Assembly (NCBI GenBank): GCA_937930635.1
Contig: CALHCF010000006.1
Span: 118,208-182,207 of the forward strand
Length of the DNA: 64,000 nt
DNA from: an uncultured Rhizobiaceae group bacterium
Lineage (GTDB): Bacteria; Pseudomonadota; Alphaproteobacteria; Rhizobiales; Rhizobiaceae
Reading direction: 5' to 3'
The notes beneath the pieces were generated by a model, which searched no databases, was not told where the DNA came from, and saw nothing but the letters and a program-made list of their open reading frames with translations. The translations under genes and the position numbers were made by a program. This document shows positions 36,853 through 47,272 of this stretch, piece after piece; the first letter of the stretch is position 1; the number at the start of each line of letters is the position of its first letter.

Positions 36853-37956
36853 ATGGGCTTTAAATGCGGCATTGTCGGTTTGCCAAATGTCGGCAAATCC
36901 ACCCTTTTCAATGCATTGACACGAACAGCCTCAGCGCAGGCTGCCAATTATCCTTTCTGCACAATCGAGCCCAATACGGGCGAGGTTGCAGTACCCGACC
37001 CGCGGCTGGACCAGATCGCGTCCATCGCGGCATCGAAAGAGATCATTCCAACGCGCATTTCCTTTGTGGACATCGCCGGTTTGGTGCGGGGCGCATCGAA
37101 AGGCGAAGGGCTTGGCAATCAGTTTCTGGCCAATATTCGCGAAGTTGACGCGATCATCCATGTTCTGCGGTGTTTCGAGAATGACGACATTACCCACGTC
37201 GAAGGCAAGATCGATCCCGTTGCCGATGCCGAAACCATTGAAACAGAGTTGATGCTGGCCGATCTGGAGAGTCTGGAACGGCGCATTGATCAGATGCGCA
37301 AACGCGCCACCGGCAAGGACAAGGAAGCGATCACGATTCTCCCCATGATGGAAGCGGCGCTGGAACAACTCACACAATCCAGACCCGTTCGGGTACTGCT
37401 GGACGGTATCGCAGCCGAAGATCTGAAAATTCTAAACGGCCTGAACCTCCTGACCGCAAAACCTGTACTTTATGTTTGCAATGTCGCGGAAGATGATGCC
37501 GCCACCGGCAACACACTGAGCAGCGCCGTCGCCACCATGGCAAACGATCAGGGAGCTGCCAGTGTTGTTATTTCGGCGGCCATTGAGGAAGAAATTGCGC
37601 AACTGCCAGATGACGAACAGGGCGAGTTTCTGGAAATGAACGGATTGCAAGAGTCAGGTCTCACACGGCTGATCCGTGCCGGTTATGACCTGTTGTCGCT
37701 GATCACCTATTTTACTGCAGGTCCCAAGGAAACCCGGGCCTGGACGGTCTCTACCGGCACCAAAGCACCCGGTGCAGCCGGTGTCATCCACACCGATTTC
37801 GAACGCGGTTTCATTCGCGCACAAACCATCGCTTTTGAAGACTATGTCGCCCTTGGTGGTGAGGTCGCCGCCAAAGAGGCAGGCAAGGCGCGAGATGAAG
37901 GTAAGGAATATGTGGTTCAGGATGGCGATATCATGCTCTTTAAATTCAATACCTGA
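36853..37956 (+). CDS. ychF: Redox-regulated ATPase/GTPase YchF
   Basis: 367-aa Obg-family P-loop protein. It has the G1 motif [14 protein letters not shown], switch region [19 protein letters not shown]3 [22 protein letters not shown] and the NVAED specificity motif characteristic of YchF, which prefers ATP. A coiled-coil insertion and a C-terminal TGS domain ([40 protein letters not shown]) follow. YchF binds ribosomes and modulates oxidative-stress response. Third in the rplY-pth-ychF set. Confidence 0.96.
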   Translation: MGFKCGIVGLPNVGKSTLFNALTRTASAQAANYPFCTIEPNTGEVAVPDPRLDQIASIAASKEIIPTRISFVDIAGLVRGASKGEGLGNQFLANIREVDAIIHVLRCFENDDITHVEGKIDPVADAETIETELMLADLESLERRIDQMRKRATGKDKEAITILPMMEAALEQLTQSRPVRVLLDGIAAEDLKILNGLNLLTAKPVLYVCNVAEDDAATGNTLSSAVATMANDQGAASVVISAAIEEEIAQLPDDEQGEFLEMNGLQESGLTRLIRAGYDLLSLITYFTAGPKETRAWTVSTGTKAPGAAGVIHTDFERGFIRAQTIAFEDYVALGGEVAAKEAGKARDEGKEYVVQDGDIMLFKFNT

Positions 37957-38107
37957 ACAATGATGCCGCTTTTCGATGTGGGACATTTTGCGCGCTTGCA
38001 ATCATGCAGGCCAGTCTCCACCTTGGAGGCGGGGGAGCAAATAAAGAAATCCGTATGGGCTGCACCTCCACATGCTTCAAACCGTAGACGATAAAGAGGT
38101 TCCAACC

Positions 38108-39490
38108 GTGGAACGCCATTTCTCTCCGCCGTACCCGGAGGGGCGCGACGGGCCCTATAAGAATTTCATCCTGCTTCGCACTTTCCTCACCTTGCCCCGC
38201 ATGGTGAGAAACCCGCTTGAGGCGTTTGCCAAATTCCAGTTTGACTACCCCGTCTCCCGTTACAGACTGTTCAAGATGCCATTCGCTCTTGTCAGCGAGC
38301 CAGAGCTGATCCGTCATATCTTTGTTGAAAATTCAGACGCACTGGAAGCCGAGCCACTGCGTCAGAAAATTCTGCGCCCTGCCTTGCGCGATGGAATGCT
38401 CACGGCGGAAGGGGATATCTGGCGGCGTTCGCGGCGAACAATTGCACCAATCTTTGCCCCCCGTCATGTCAACGGTTTCGCCACAGCCATGCAGGATGCC
38501 ACCCAGAGTTTCCTGGATGATCTGGCGCAACAACCGGGTGATCTTGAAGTCGCCCCTGTCCTTTCGCGCCTCGCATACCTCGTTTTGTCCGAGACTTTAT
38601 TTTCCGGCGACATCAATGAAGACGGAGAGCAGATACTGGCCGATGTTGCACAGTTTCTCCAACACCTCTCCAATGCCGATCCGCTGGACCTGATGGGGGC
38701 ACCCGATTGGATTCCCCGGCCCACTCGGCTTCGGGGGCACGGAGCAACCGGGCGTCTGCGCGACGTGGTGCGCAACACCGCAAAACGCCGACAAGCGCGC
38801 ATCAAAGCAGGCGAAAGGGTTCCTGAAGACTTTCTCACCCTTCTTCTGCAGGCCGGAGACAGCGAGACCGGGCGTCTTACCATCGACGAAATTGAAGACA
38901 ACATCATCACCTTCATTGCCGCTGGTCACGAAACCACAGCACGGGCGCTTGCCTGGACGCTCTATCTCCTCGCTCACGATCAGAAGGCACGGGGCCGCGC
39001 CGAGGCGGAAGTCGACGCTTTGGATATGGACAAAATACCGCCGCAGGACTGGGGCAACCACCTGCCCTGGCTGACGGCTTGTTTTGAAGAATCCATGCGG
39101 CTCTATCCCCCCGCTGCGGTGATCCTGCGTCGCCTGACCAGGGACATAAGTTTTGGAGAATACGAGATTCCCTCCGGCACCAACGTTTATGTCAGCCCCT
39201 GGGTGTTACACCGTCATTCGACGCTATGGGAAAATCCCGCTCAATTTCAGCCCGACCGGTTCTATGGCGAGAACCGAAGCAAAATTGACCGCTTTGCCTA
39301 CCTTCCTTTTGGCCTGGGGCCCCGGGTGTGCATTGGCGCAAGTTTTGCCATGCAGGAAGCACAGATCATTCTGGCACTTTTGCTGCGCCGCTTTCGGTTC
39401 GACTATACAAGCGACAGGCAGCCCTGGCCGGTCATGAAAATCACCATCCAGCCAGATAACGGTATGCCCATGAACATGCAGCTTCGCTGA
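38108..39490 (+). CDS. Cytochrome P450
   Basis: About 460-aa soluble bacterial P450 monooxygenase. The I-helix oxygen-binding groove is NIITFIAAGHETTARALAW. The K-helix ExxR is CFEESMRLYPPAAVILRR, and the PxxF-type segment is FQPDRFYGENRS. The haem loop is FLPFGLGPRVCIGASFAMQEA-like, with the thiolate Cys in GPRVCIG. I prefer GTG 38108, preceded by AAAGAGG, over ATG 38072, which lacks a ribosome-binding site. The overall pattern is CYP4/CYP102-like; the substrate is unknown. Electron-transfer partners are not adjacent. Two MaoC-like genes follow on the same strand. Confidence 0.9.
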   Translation: MERHFSPPYPEGRDGPYKNFILLRTFLTLPRMVRNPLEAFAKFQFDYPVSRYRLFKMPFALVSEPELIRHIFVENSDALEAEPLRQKILRPALRDGMLTAEGDIWRRSRRTIAPIFAPRHVNGFATAMQDATQSFLDDLAQQPGDLEVAPVLSRLAYLVLSETLFSGDINEDGEQILADVAQFLQHLSNADPLDLMGAPDWIPRPTRLRGHGATGRLRDVVRNTAKRRQARIKAGERVPEDFLTLLLQAGDSETGRLTIDEIEDNIITFIAAGHETTARALAWTLYLLAHDQKARGRAEAEVDALDMDKIPPQDWGNHLPWLTACFEESMRLYPPAAVILRRLTRDISFGEYEIPSGTNVYVSPWVLHRHSTLWENPAQFQPDRFYGENRSKIDRFAYLPFGLGPRVCIGASFAMQEAQIILALLLRRFRFDYTSDRQPWPVMKITIQPDNGMPMNMQLR

Positions 39491-39593
39491 TAATCATCAA
39501 CACCTGCGTTCAGGTAATTGAACTTTTGCAGCGCGGCCCTATCCTGATCACTCAAAGACGACGCACCTTTCAATACCCAAAAAGGCCTGGCAC

Positions 39594-40052
39594 TTGTTCA
39601 CCTACGAAGACCTGGAAATCGGACACGTTTTCGATCTCATTCCCCGGACAATCACGGCGGAAGAGATCATTGCATTTGCCCGGAAATACGATCCTCAGCC
39701 GTTTCATACCGATCCTGAAGCACCACAAACCATTGCCAATGGCGGACTGATTGCCTCGGGCTGGCACACATCGTCAATCCTGATGCGCATGATGTGCGAT
39801 TCCTATCTGCTCGACACCGCATCGCAGGGATCACCCGGCCTTGATGAAGTGAAATGGATGAAACCAGTGCGGCCCGGCGATACGCTAAGTGGCACCGCCA
39901 CTGTGGTCGGTCGCCGCATTTCCAAAAAACGTCCTGATCTTGGCCTGATCGATTTTGCCTATCGCCTCTTCAATCAAAACGATGAACAGGTAATTGCCGT
40001 CAAGGGCATCGGTCTGGTTAAAGTTGCCGGAACACCGCGAGAGGCCTCATGA
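39594..40052 (+). CDS. MaoC-like (R)-hydratase/dehydratase
   Basis: 152-aa hot-dog-fold protein. TITAEEIIAFARKYDPQPFHTDPEAP carries the hydratase-2 Asp/His pair in the DxxPxH-type motif. GLIASGWHTSSILMRMM, the WMKPVRPGDTLSG strand and the C-terminal V(I)AVKGIGLV complete the domain. MaoC proteins hydrate enoyl-CoA or dehydrate 3-hydroxyacyl-CoA. The start is TTG 39594. The stop overlaps the ATG of the second MaoC-like gene (ATGA), suggesting a heteromeric pair. Confidence 0.88.
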   Translation: MFTYEDLEIGHVFDLIPRTITAEEIIAFARKYDPQPFHTDPEAPQTIANGGLIASGWHTSSILMRMMCDSYLLDTASQGSPGLDEVKWMKPVRPGDTLSGTATVVGRRISKKRPDLGLIDFAYRLFNQNDEQVIAVKGIGLVKVAGTPREAS

Positions 40053-40528
40053 GCACTGCAAGCTTTTATGATTTGCTTCAACCCGGCACCGTCATCCCCA
40101 TTGGCAGTCATACGTTCGAGCATGATGAGATTGTCGAATTTGCTTCCCAGTTCGACCCTCAGCCCTTCCATCTGGATCATGAGGCCGCAGCCGAAAGCCA
40201 TTTCGGCGCTCTTTGTGCATCCGGATGGCATACCCTGTCCGTCTGGATGGGGTTGAATGTACGAAACGGCCGCGATGCCATCTTGAAAATCACGGGATAT
40301 GAAGGGCCGGACCCCGAATTTGGACTGTCGCCCGGCGTGCGGGATCTTAAATGGCTGAAACCGGTCTATGTGGGCGACACCATTTCCTATACCTCGACCT
40401 TGCTTGAAAAACGGCCATCCAGCAGTCTTCCGGGCTGGGCTGTGCTGACCAATCTGACCGAAGCGGTCAATCAGAACGGAGAGAAGGTCGCGGAGATGAA
40501 GGGGGCTGTTTTCCTGCGCATGGACTGA
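40049..40528 (+). CDS. MaoC-like dehydratase, second of a pair
   Basis: 159-aa hot-dog protein related to its neighbour. HTFEHDEIVEFASQFDPQPFHLDHEAA supplies the hydratase motif, then ALCASGWHTLSVWMGL and DLKWLKPVYVGDTISYTS. It is translated from an ATG that overlaps the upstream stop. Tandem MaoC domains form the active double-hot-dog in eukaryotic hydratase-2; two separate coupled genes could assemble the same way, but that is inference. Confidence 0.88.
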   Translation: MSTASFYDLLQPGTVIPIGSHTFEHDEIVEFASQFDPQPFHLDHEAAAESHFGALCASGWHTLSVWMGLNVRNGRDAILKITGYEGPDPEFGLSPGVRDLKWLKPVYVGDTISYTSTLLEKRPSSSLPGWAVLTNLTEAVNQNGEKVAEMKGAVFLRMD

Positions 40529-40596
40529 AGAAACTGGCTCGCCCGTTTCTTATCCAAACTGTTGGCGTCTTCGCGTCATCCCAAAACGGGATCGCT

Positions 40597-41142
40597 CTAT
40601 TCACCCTCAAATTCAATCAGAGTCCGAACAGGAACACCATGAGATTCGATCTTCTTGCGTCCTCCCAGATCCGGCAGATCGATCACAAAGCAGGCCGCGA
40701 TCACGTCTGCCCCGAGTTCTTTCAGCAATTTGACCGCAGCTTCCGCCGTGCCTCCTGTTGCAATCAGATCATCAACGAGCAGCACCTTATCGCCCGGTGA
40801 GACCGCATCGCGATGCATCTCCATTTCGTCGACACCATACTCCAGACTGTAAGCTATGTTGACCTTCTCGCCCGGCAGTTTGCCTTTCTTACGAACCGGA
40901 ATAAAGCCAGCTGTCAGTTGGTGAGCAATGGCGCCACCCAGAATGAAGCCCCGCGCTTCAATACCTGCCACCTGGTCAAGACCAATGCCGATATAGGGAT
41001 GAACCAGCGCATCAACCGAACGCCGGAAGGCCCGCGCATCCTGCAAAAGAGTTGTCACATCACGAAATACAATGCCCGGTTTTGGATAATCTTGGATGGC
41101 ACGTATGACATTCGACAGTTCTTTGGTCAGCGATTCTTCCAT
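40597..41142 (-). CDS. apt: Adenine phosphoribosyltransferase
   Basis: 181-aa type I phosphoribosyltransferase that makes AMP from adenine and PRPP. It has [60 protein letters not shown], and the PRPP motif [22 protein letters not shown]. Normal length. It lies downstream of the petABC operon on the same strand but is separated by a strong terminator, so it has its own promoter or relies on read-through. Confidence 0.96.
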   Translation of the reverse strand: MEESLTKELSNVIRAIQDYPKPGIVFRDVTTLLQDARAFRRSVDALVHPYIGIGLDQVAGIEARGFILGGAIAHQLTAGFIPVRKKGKLPGEKVNIAYSLEYGVDEMEMHRDAVSPGDKVLLVDDLIATGGTAEAAVKLLKELGADVIAACFVIDLPDLGGRKKIESHGVPVRTLIEFEGE

Positions 41143-41180
41143 TTGGCTTCAAGCTCCCTTGAGCTGTAGTCGCTCATTGC

Positions 41181-41215
41181 AAAAAAAAGACCCCGGAATG
41201 CGAACATCCGGGGTC
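41181..41215 (-). terminator. Intrinsic terminator of the cytochrome bc1 operon
   Basis: Perfect 9-bp stem GACCCCGGA / TCCGGGGTC with an 8-9 base loop, followed on the minus strand by eight T residues. It lies 26 bases after the petC stop. Confidence 0.94.
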
Positions 41216-41241
41216 TGTTTGTGTCAACTTTCTACGGGTTG

Positions 41242-42105
41242 CTAGTGAGCAACGTCGGACCAGATTTTCTTCTTGGTGAAATAGAGCAGTCCTGCCAACA
41301 CCAGAAGGAAAATGATCACAATGAAACCGCGTTGCTTGCGATCCGCCAATCCAGGTTCAGCCGCCCACATCAGGAATGCAGAAACATCCCGGGAATATTG
41401 ATCAACAGTCTGCGGAGTGCCGTCTGTGTATTCAACGAGTTCGTCGGACAAAGGCGACGCCATGGCCAGTGCCGAACCAGACACAAAATACGGATTGTAA
41501 AACAAACCATCACCAGGTTCCTTGCCTTCCGGAGCATCTTCGTAACCGGTCAACAATGAATGGATATAGTCAGGCCCGTTTTCAGCATACATCGTGAAAA
41601 TATCGAAAATGAAAGTCGGGAAGCCGCGCTCCGGTGCGCGCGCTTTGGCAAGCAATGACATATCAGGTGGAAGCGCACCATTATTTGCTGCAGCAGCTTC
41701 CTTATCATTTGAATAAGGGCTTTTGAAACGATCGGTTGGCAAAGCCGGACGCTCAAACATTTCACCGTCGTCGTTTGGTCCATCTGTCACTTCATATTCG
41801 GCGGCAAAGTTCTTTATTTGCGCATCGGTATAACCAAGCCCGGCCAGATTGCGGTAGGACACCAGCCGCAGTGAATGGCACGCTGCGCAAACTTCCGAAT
41901 AAACCTTGAGACCACGCTGCAATTGCCCAATATCCCATTGGCCCAAAGGACCGGCAAAGCTCCAGCTCTGCTCTTTTGGTTTCTTAAGAGGATAGTGTGG
42001 CGTCGCTCCCTCCTCGTCAGCAGCCGAAGCTGCGCCCAGCGAGATACCGGCAGCAAGAACGAGAGTGGACGCAACAGCAGCCAGTCTGGTGAAAACCTTC
42101 TTCAT
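41242..42105 (-). CDS. petC: Cytochrome c1 of the bc1 complex
   Basis: 287-aa haem protein anchored in the inner membrane. A signal peptide (LAAVASTLVLAAGISLGAASA) precedes the haem c motif CAACH at residues 73-77 (EVCAACHSLRLVSY). The axial Met lies in SGSALAMASPL; the C-terminal anchor is GFIVIIFLLVLAGLLYF. It transfers electrons from the Rieske centre to cytochrome c. Third gene of petA-petB-petC, 83 bases after petB. It is a separate gene, unlike the petB-petC fusion of Bradyrhizobium. Confidence 0.96.
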   Translation of the reverse strand: MKKVFTRLAAVASTLVLAAGISLGAASAADEEGATPHYPLKKPKEQSWSFAGPLGQWDIGQLQRGLKVYSEVCAACHSLRLVSYRNLAGLGYTDAQIKNFAAEYEVTDGPNDDGEMFERPALPTDRFKSPYSNDKEAAAANNGALPPDMSLLAKARAPERGFPTFIFDIFTMYAENGPDYIHSLLTGYEDAPEGKEPGDGLFYNPYFVSGSALAMASPLSDELVEYTDGTPQTVDQYSRDVSAFLMWAAEPGLADRKQRGFIVIIFLLVLAGLLYFTKKKIWSDVAH

Positions 42106-42188
42106 ATTTTCATTCTCTCAATTGAGGCGACTTCCAAACTGTTGGCTGTCGCCTTTTCATTATCCCGGCACATGGCCTGGAAAATTCA

Positions 42189-43529
42189 CTAGCCTTTGCT
42201 TTGCGGTGCAGCAGCAGCGCCTTCGAGCTGACTGGTTCCGCCCCCACTTCCATCGCCATCCGGATGCTTCGCCAGCACCGCATCAGTAATGCTGGCAGGG
42301 CGTGGCAACGGTTTCTCGAACCATCCCAACAAGGGCATGATGATGAGGAAATGGAAGAAGTACCAGAAGGTCGTCAACTTCATCAGCGGAATCCAAATGC
42401 CTTCCGCTGGACGGGAACCAAGATATCCAAGGAACACCGCGTTCGCCGCAAACAACCAGAAAAAGATCTTATACATCGGGCGGTAGTTTGCTGACCGCAC
42501 CTCAGACGTATCAAGCCAGGGAACAACGAACAGCACGGCAATAGCGCTAAACATCGCCAGAACGCCACCAAGCTTGGAGTCGATCAAAACAATGTCTGTA
42601 AAGGGTATTCCGATATTGAAATCGACCGCGCGCAGAATTGCGTAAAATGGCAGGAAGTACCACTCCGGCACAATATGTGGCGGTGTTTTCAGCGGGTCAG
42701 CAGGAATATAATTATCGGCATGGCCGAGATAATCCGGCATGTAGAACACGAAATACGCAAAGACGATGATGAAACAGACCAGCGCAAATGCATCTTTGAC
42801 AGTCGCATAAGGCGTGAACGGGATGACATCCTGTTTGGACTTCACTTCTACCCCGGTCGGGTTGGTCTGCCCTGTCACATGCAGGCTCCAGACATGCAGA
42901 ACAACGATACCTGCAATCATGAAGGGCAACAGATAGTGGAGCGAGAAGAAGCGGTTGAGCGTGGCATTGCCCACCGCATAACCGCCAAGCAGATACTCAC
43001 GCACAGTCTCGCCCACCAGCGGTATCGCCGAGAAGAAGCTGGTGATCACCTGAGCACCCCAATAGGACATCTGCCCCCATGGAAGAACGTATCCCATGAA
43101 AGCTGTGGCCATCATCAGCAAATAGATCAGCACACCCAAAATCCACAAAATCTCTCGCGGCGCCTTGTAAGATCCATAGTAAAGGCCACGGAAAATGTGG
43201 ATGTAGACCGCCACAAAGAACATGGATGCGCCAACCGCATGCCAGTCCTGCAGCGTATCGCCGTAGGCAACATCACGGGTCATCGCATGCACGCTGTCGA
43301 AACCCATTGTGGCTTCCGGCGTATAATGCATGGCAATCACGATACCGGTCACGATCTGTGAAACCAGCATCAACATCAGGATCCCACCAAACGTGTAAAA
43401 CGTGTTCAGATTGCGTGGAACCGGATAGGAAACAAAACTGTCGTGAACCAGCCGGTAAAGCGGCAGGCGGTCATCAAACCATTTCCCAAATGCAGTTGTC
43501 GGTTGATAGGTCGAGTGTCCACTCATCAT
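42189..43529 (-). CDS. petB: Cytochrome b of the bc1 complex
   Basis: 446-aa polytopic di-haem subunit. It has [87 protein letters not shown] (Qo site), and the PEWYFLP motif region [18 protein letters not shown]. Haem His residues lie in the second and fourth helices. The ATG at 43529 shares one base with the petA stop (TGATG) and has AGGAG upstream, showing tight coupling. Full-length, unfused form. Confidence 0.96.
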   Translation of the reverse strand: MMSGHSTYQPTTAFGKWFDDRLPLYRLVHDSFVSYPVPRNLNTFYTFGGILMLMLVSQIVTGIVIAMHYTPEATMGFDSVHAMTRDVAYGDTLQDWHAVGASMFFVAVYIHIFRGLYYGSYKAPREILWILGVLIYLLMMATAFMGYVLPWGQMSYWGAQVITSFFSAIPLVGETVREYLLGGYAVGNATLNRFFSLHYLLPFMIAGIVVLHVWSLHVTGQTNPTGVEVKSKQDVIPFTPYATVKDAFALVCFIIVFAYFVFYMPDYLGHADNYIPADPLKTPPHIVPEWYFLPFYAILRAVDFNIGIPFTDIVLIDSKLGGVLAMFSAIAVLFVVPWLDTSEVRSANYRPMYKIFFWLFAANAVFLGYLGSRPAEGIWIPLMKLTTFWYFFHFLIIMPLLGWFEKPLPRPASITDAVLAKHPDGDGSGGGTSQLEGAAAAPQSKG

Positions 43530-44086
43530 CAAGCTCCTGCTTTATCTGCACCGATAACCAGAGTGGTGTCGGAAGCAAAATTATAGGGGGGCAATGGCAA
43601 ATTGGTTGGTGCCGGGCCTTTGATCACCCGACCCGTTACATCGAACTTCGAGCCGTGGCACGGGCAAAACCAGCCTTCAAAACCAGTGTCGACCTTGGTG
43701 GGGATACAACCCAGATGGGTACAATTGGCGGCGACAATGGTCCACTTGCCTTCTTTGCCATCAGCAGGTGCTCCAAGACGGACATCAGCGGCTTCAAAAT
43801 CGCTAAACCCTGATTCTTCTGCTGATTGAGCGGCGGCAACCTCTTCATCAGTCAGATGACGGATAAAATACGGCTTGCCGCGCCAGACTGCAACGATGAC
43901 CTGACCTTCCTCGATAGCCGAGATATCGATCTCGACAGGAGCACCAGCAGCCCTTTCGGCAGCATTTGGCCCCATTTGACTAACCAGCACCGTTCCAACG
44001 CCTACGGCAGCGACTGCGCCTGCGGCTCCGGTTGCTATGTAAAGAAAATCGCGGCGCGTAGCGTCCTCCGCGTGTGGTGCACTCAT
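43529..44086 (-). CDS. petA: Rieske iron-sulfur subunit of the bc1 complex
   Basis: 185-aa [2Fe-2S] protein. [21 protein letters not shown] is a twin-arginine-type N-terminal anchor (RRDFL). The cluster ligands lie in [12 protein letters not shown] and [13 protein letters not shown], with the GPAPTNL proline loop after. ATG 44086 is preceded by GGAGAGG; the open frame extending 28 codons upstream is not family sequence. First gene of petABC. The 260 bases upstream, shared with the CHMI gene end, should contain the operon promoter. Confidence 0.95.
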   Translation of the reverse strand: MSAPHAEDATRRDFLYIATGAAGAVAAVGVGTVLVSQMGPNAAERAAGAPVEIDISAIEEGQVIVAVWRGKPYFIRHLTDEEVAAAQSAEESGFSDFEAADVRLGAPADGKEGKWTIVAANCTHLGCIPTKVDTGFEGWFCPCHGSKFDVTGRVIKGPAPTNLPLPPYNFASDTTLVIGADKAGA

Positions 44087-44349
44087 GGAGTTTCCTCTCC
44101 AGCCAATGTTTTTCAGACCTCGGGATGGTTCGAAACTCGTCGTTATCACCCCGAAAGCCGGGCCGCGCACAACTCTGCATGCACTCCGGCTGCCTCGTGC
44201 GTCTCTCTAGTCTTGATGGCAGGTGTTTGTCCAGACTTTACAGCACCACAAAGCCAACTTGTCGCAAGATTTCACAGCCCATATCGGTTAATCGCCACAA
44301 GTTGCTTACATCGAGCGGAAATTGCCAATAAACGGAAGCCTTTAGCCCG

Positions 44350-44730
44350 CTATTTCAGGCGGCCATGCACACCATTGGCCTTGAAAGAAACATCTGGATC
44401 GTTTTCCTCGATATCAAGCGACAGCATAAAGTAACCGGAAGCCAGTTCCTTCTCAAAATATCCGCTTACAGCATCAAAAACCGTCTGACCGGCCCGTTTT
44501 TTTGTGGCCAGATCTCTCCCGGCCCCCATGCGCACCAAAATAGCGACAAATGCATTATCAGGGTGTTTATCGGCAATCGATACGACAGATGAAGAGTGTA
44601 ACCGCACCCGAATACCAGCCAGCGGAAACACACCCGTTTCAATCGCCGCATCGCGAATTATGTCAGCCAGCGCCTGCATGTCATGGCTGTTGGAGAGATT
44701 ATGTGAATGCTCGACAATAAAATGGGGCAC
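44350..44730 (-). CDS. 5-carboxymethyl-2-hydroxymuconate delta-isomerase-like tautomerase
   Basis: 126-aa protein of the CHMI branch of the tautomerase superfamily. Met-Pro-His-Phe-Ile-Val-Glu start exposes the catalytic Pro1 after Met removal. NAFVAILVRMGAGRDLATKKR and LDIEENDPDVSFKANGVH match the family. CHMI acts in homoprotocatechuate degradation, but isolated copies in Rhizobiales may have other substrates; no hpa genes are near. It lies between trpE(G) and the petABC operon. Confidence 0.88.
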   Translation of the reverse strand: MPHFIVEHSHNLSNSHDMQALADIIRDAAIETGVFPLAGIRVRLHSSSVVSIADKHPDNAFVAILVRMGAGRDLATKKRAGQTVFDAVSGYFEKELASGYFMLSLDIEENDPDVSFKANGVHGRLK

Positions 44731-44808
44731 GGGGACTTCCTCTCGAACTTTGACGTGTCAATGCGCCGACCTGTGGCGGACAGCGTAGCGGCCTGACTTC
44801 TTCGATAG

Positions 44809-46971
44809 CTAACGTTGCGCCAGGTGGGCAACCACATTTTCAATCATCCGCATTCCCGCGTCCTGACCAAGGCTCATAATGCTTTCGGGATGAAACTGCA
44901 CCGCAGCGACGGGTTCACTTATGTGTTCAATTCCCATAATCACGCCATCGCTGGTCTGAGCCGTCACCCGAAGAGTGTCAGGCAGGGTATCGGCATCAGC
45001 AAACAGTGAATGATACCGCCCCACGGTGATTTCCCGGTCCAGCCCTGAAAATACCAGAGAATTTTCCTGGGTTTGAATACGGGACGGCTTGCCATGCATG
45101 GGTGTCTCCAACTGCGCCAGTGTTCCACCATAAGCTTCTGCAATGGCCTGCTGGCCGAGACAAACACCAAAAATCGGCAATTTTTGCTCGCGGAGCTTCT
45201 TGATCGTTGCGGCACAATCAAAATCGCGGGGGTTACCGGGTCCAGGAGACAAAACCACAAGATGGGGATCGACCTGCGCCAGCGCTTCATCACGCAGGGG
45301 ATACCGAACGGTCGTTACCTCAGCGCCGGTCTGGCGAAAATAGTTTGCCAATGTGTGGACAAAACTGTCCTCATGATCGACCAGCAACACACGCACACCA
45401 CTGCCAACGCCAGCCACCGCACGGTCGGCTCCCCCGGCGTTGCCGGTTGACGTATCCCTGATCGCAGACAGCATGGCTGACGCTTTAAGTTCGGTTTCCG
45501 CCTCCTCTTCGTCGGGATCGCTGTCATAGAGCAATGTCGCACCGGCACGCACTTCGGCTATGCCGTTCTTGATGCGAACGGTGCGCAGTGTCAGCCCGGT
45601 ATTCATGTTTCCATTAAACCCGACCATTCCGACCGCACCGCCATACCAGGCGCGGGGGCTCTTTTCATTTTCCTCGATAAACCGCATGGCCCAGAGTTTA
45701 GGAGCACCGGTTACCGTGACCGCCCAGGCATGGGACAGAAAACCATCGAAAGCATCCATATCCTCACGCAGTCGTCCCTCGATATGATCAACTGTGTGAA
45801 TCAGGCGCGAATACATTTCAATCTGGCGTCGCCCGATAACTTTGACAGAGCCTGCGTCACAAACACGGCTTTTGTCATTGCGATCCACGTCCGAACACAT
45901 TGTGAGCTCTGATTCATCCTTCTTTGAGTTCAGAAGCTTGATGATCTGCTCACTGTCCTCAATCGGATCACGCCCTCGCCTGATTGTGCCGGAGATTGGA
46001 CAGGTCTCGATACGCCGTTCTTCGACACGCACGAACATTTCAGGGCTTGCACCAACCAGATATTCGCTGTCCCCCAGATTGATAAAAAACGAATAGGGCG
46101 ATGGGTTGATGATCTTCAGTTTACGGGAAATTGCAGACGGTGAATTGACACAACGTTCTGTAAAAGTCTGGCCCGGCACAACCTCAAACAGATCACCCCG
46201 CAGGAACTTCTCCTTGGCCTTTTTGACAAGCCGGGCATATTCACCGGGTTCGTGATCCCCCCGCCCCGGTTCATAGTCTGCCGGAACAAAAGGTGTGTCA
46301 TCACCCGTGCGTTCCAGCCCTTGCGTGGACAGATCACCTTTAGAGAACTCATAACGCTCGTGCCACGCTTCGGCGGCATGGTGATCAACCACCAAAATCT
46401 CGTCCGGCAGAAACATCACCATATCGCGCTGATCTTCGGGCCGTTTGAGCTTTGTTTCGATGGCATCAAACTGAAATGCAAGGTCATAACCAAATGCGCC
46501 ATAAAGGGCGAGATTGGGATCAGCATCGCTTCGAAATAAATCGACAATTGCACGCAAAACGGAAAACACGGTAGGCGACCGGGACCGCATCTCCTCAGAC
46601 ACAAACCCTTGCGGCTCTTTTATCCGCAGTTCAATTGATGCATCCGCGGCTGCAAAAGAGGCTACATGAGAGTGCCCTTCAAGGACCTCGCCGATGATGG
46701 GAAGCAGGACCTTCCCACGCTCGTTATAAGCCTCTATGTGCACCACCCGGCCTTTTGAGGTGATGCCCAAAGGCGGGTCAATCATCGCGGTATCCCATCG
46801 TGTGTAACGTCCAGGATACTCATAGTTTGATGAAAAAACCGCCCCCCGGCGATTGTCCAGTCGTTCTACGTAAGACTGAACGGCATTGGCATAGGGCGTT
46901 GAAAATCGCTGACGCGTGATCGTTACACCGCCACGGGTTTCAAATTCAAAAATTTCGTCCTGCGAAGACAT
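44809..46971 (-). CDS. trpE(G): Anthranilate synthase, fused TrpE(G)
   Basis: About 720-aa fusion of the chorismate-utilising TrpE component (residues about 1-510) and the glutamine amidotransferase TrpG (about 520-720). TrpE part: [68 protein letters not shown]. TrpG part: [26 protein letters not shown], the nucleophile in [17 protein letters not shown], and VQFHPESI with the catalytic His-Glu. It makes anthranilate from chorismate and Gln, the first step to tryptophan. The fused form is typical of Rhizobiales. ATG 46971 is preceded by GAGAAAGTG. It is controlled by the trpL attenuator upstream. Confidence 0.97.
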   Translation of the reverse strand: MSSQDEIFEFETRGGVTITRQRFSTPYANAVQSYVERLDNRRGAVFSSNYEYPGRYTRWDTAMIDPPLGITSKGRVVHIEAYNERGKVLLPIIGEVLEGHSHVASFAAADASIELRIKEPQGFVSEEMRSRSPTVFSVLRAIVDLFRSDADPNLALYGAFGYDLAFQFDAIETKLKRPEDQRDMVMFLPDEILVVDHHAAEAWHERYEFSKGDLSTQGLERTGDDTPFVPADYEPGRGDHEPGEYARLVKKAKEKFLRGDLFEVVPGQTFTERCVNSPSAISRKLKIINPSPYSFFINLGDSEYLVGASPEMFVRVEERRIETCPISGTIRRGRDPIEDSEQIIKLLNSKKDESELTMCSDVDRNDKSRVCDAGSVKVIGRRQIEMYSRLIHTVDHIEGRLREDMDAFDGFLSHAWAVTVTGAPKLWAMRFIEENEKSPRAWYGGAVGMVGFNGNMNTGLTLRTVRIKNGIAEVRAGATLLYDSDPDEEEAETELKASAMLSAIRDTSTGNAGGADRAVAGVGSGVRVLLVDHEDSFVHTLANYFRQTGAEVTTVRYPLRDEALAQVDPHLVVLSPGPGNPRDFDCAATIKKLREQKLPIFGVCLGQQAIAEAYGGTLAQLETPMHGKPSRIQTQENSLVFSGLDREITVGRYHSLFADADTLPDTLRVTAQTSDGVIMGIEHISEPVAAVQFHPESIMSLGQDAGMRMIENVVAHLAQR

Positions 46972-47033
46972 CGCTTTCACTTTCTCTCGCGCTGACAGCA
47001 CCAGCTAAAAACAATTCCGGCTCGATCAGACAC

Positions 47034-47059
47034 AAAAAAGCCGCCCGTATCTGGGCGGC
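47034..47059 (-). terminator. trp attenuator terminator
   Basis: On the minus strand GCCGCCC-AGATAC-GGGCGGC followed by TTTTTT: a 7-bp GC stem and T-tract between trpL and trpE(G). With the Trp-codon leader peptide 38 bases upstream, this is the termination hairpin of a classical attenuator and the 3' end of a released leader sRNA (rnTrpL-like). Confidence 0.93.
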
Positions 47060-47096
47060 TAACGATTGGATATGCATGTTCCTCACGTGGCCGCAC

Positions 47097-47141
47097 TTAA
47101 CACGACCACCACCAAAATTCACATGTTCCAATTGATAACAT
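47097..47141 (-). CDS. trpL: trp leader peptide
   Basis: 14-codon frame encoding MLSIGTCEFWWWSC, with three consecutive Trp codons at 47106-47114. Same length as the S. meliloti leader peptide (14 aa with WWW near the end). Ribosome stalling at these codons under Trp shortage should prevent formation of the downstream terminator. The ATG appears to be at the transcription start (leaderless). In S. meliloti the released leader RNA and peptide also act in trans; that may apply here. Confidence 0.94.
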   Translation of the reverse strand: MLSIGTCEFWWWSC

Positions 47142-47148
47142 GGCAATT

Positions 47149-47177
47149 TTATTACGGTTGCAGCGACCGTAACGCAA
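47149..47177 (-). promoter_or_regulatory. Promoter of trpL-trpE(G), leaderless start
   Basis: On the minus strand, -35 TTGCGT (47177-47172), a 17-base spacer, and -10 TAATAA (47154-47149). The trpL ATG begins 8 bases after the -10, exactly where transcription should start. This implies a leaderless trpL mRNA, as described for S. meliloti. Confidence 0.8.
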
Positions 47178-47272
47178 GCGCCAGCACCGACAAAAAAACC
47201 GCACGTGAACATAGCCACGCGCGGTGAGGAGAAGTCGCTGTCGTTTCGCCCACTGGAGAAGAATTAGATTGT

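Noticed and set aside
42675..43361. 228-codon plus-strand open frame
   Set aside because: Antisense to cytochrome b, a well-conserved protein; composition is typical of a shadow frame.
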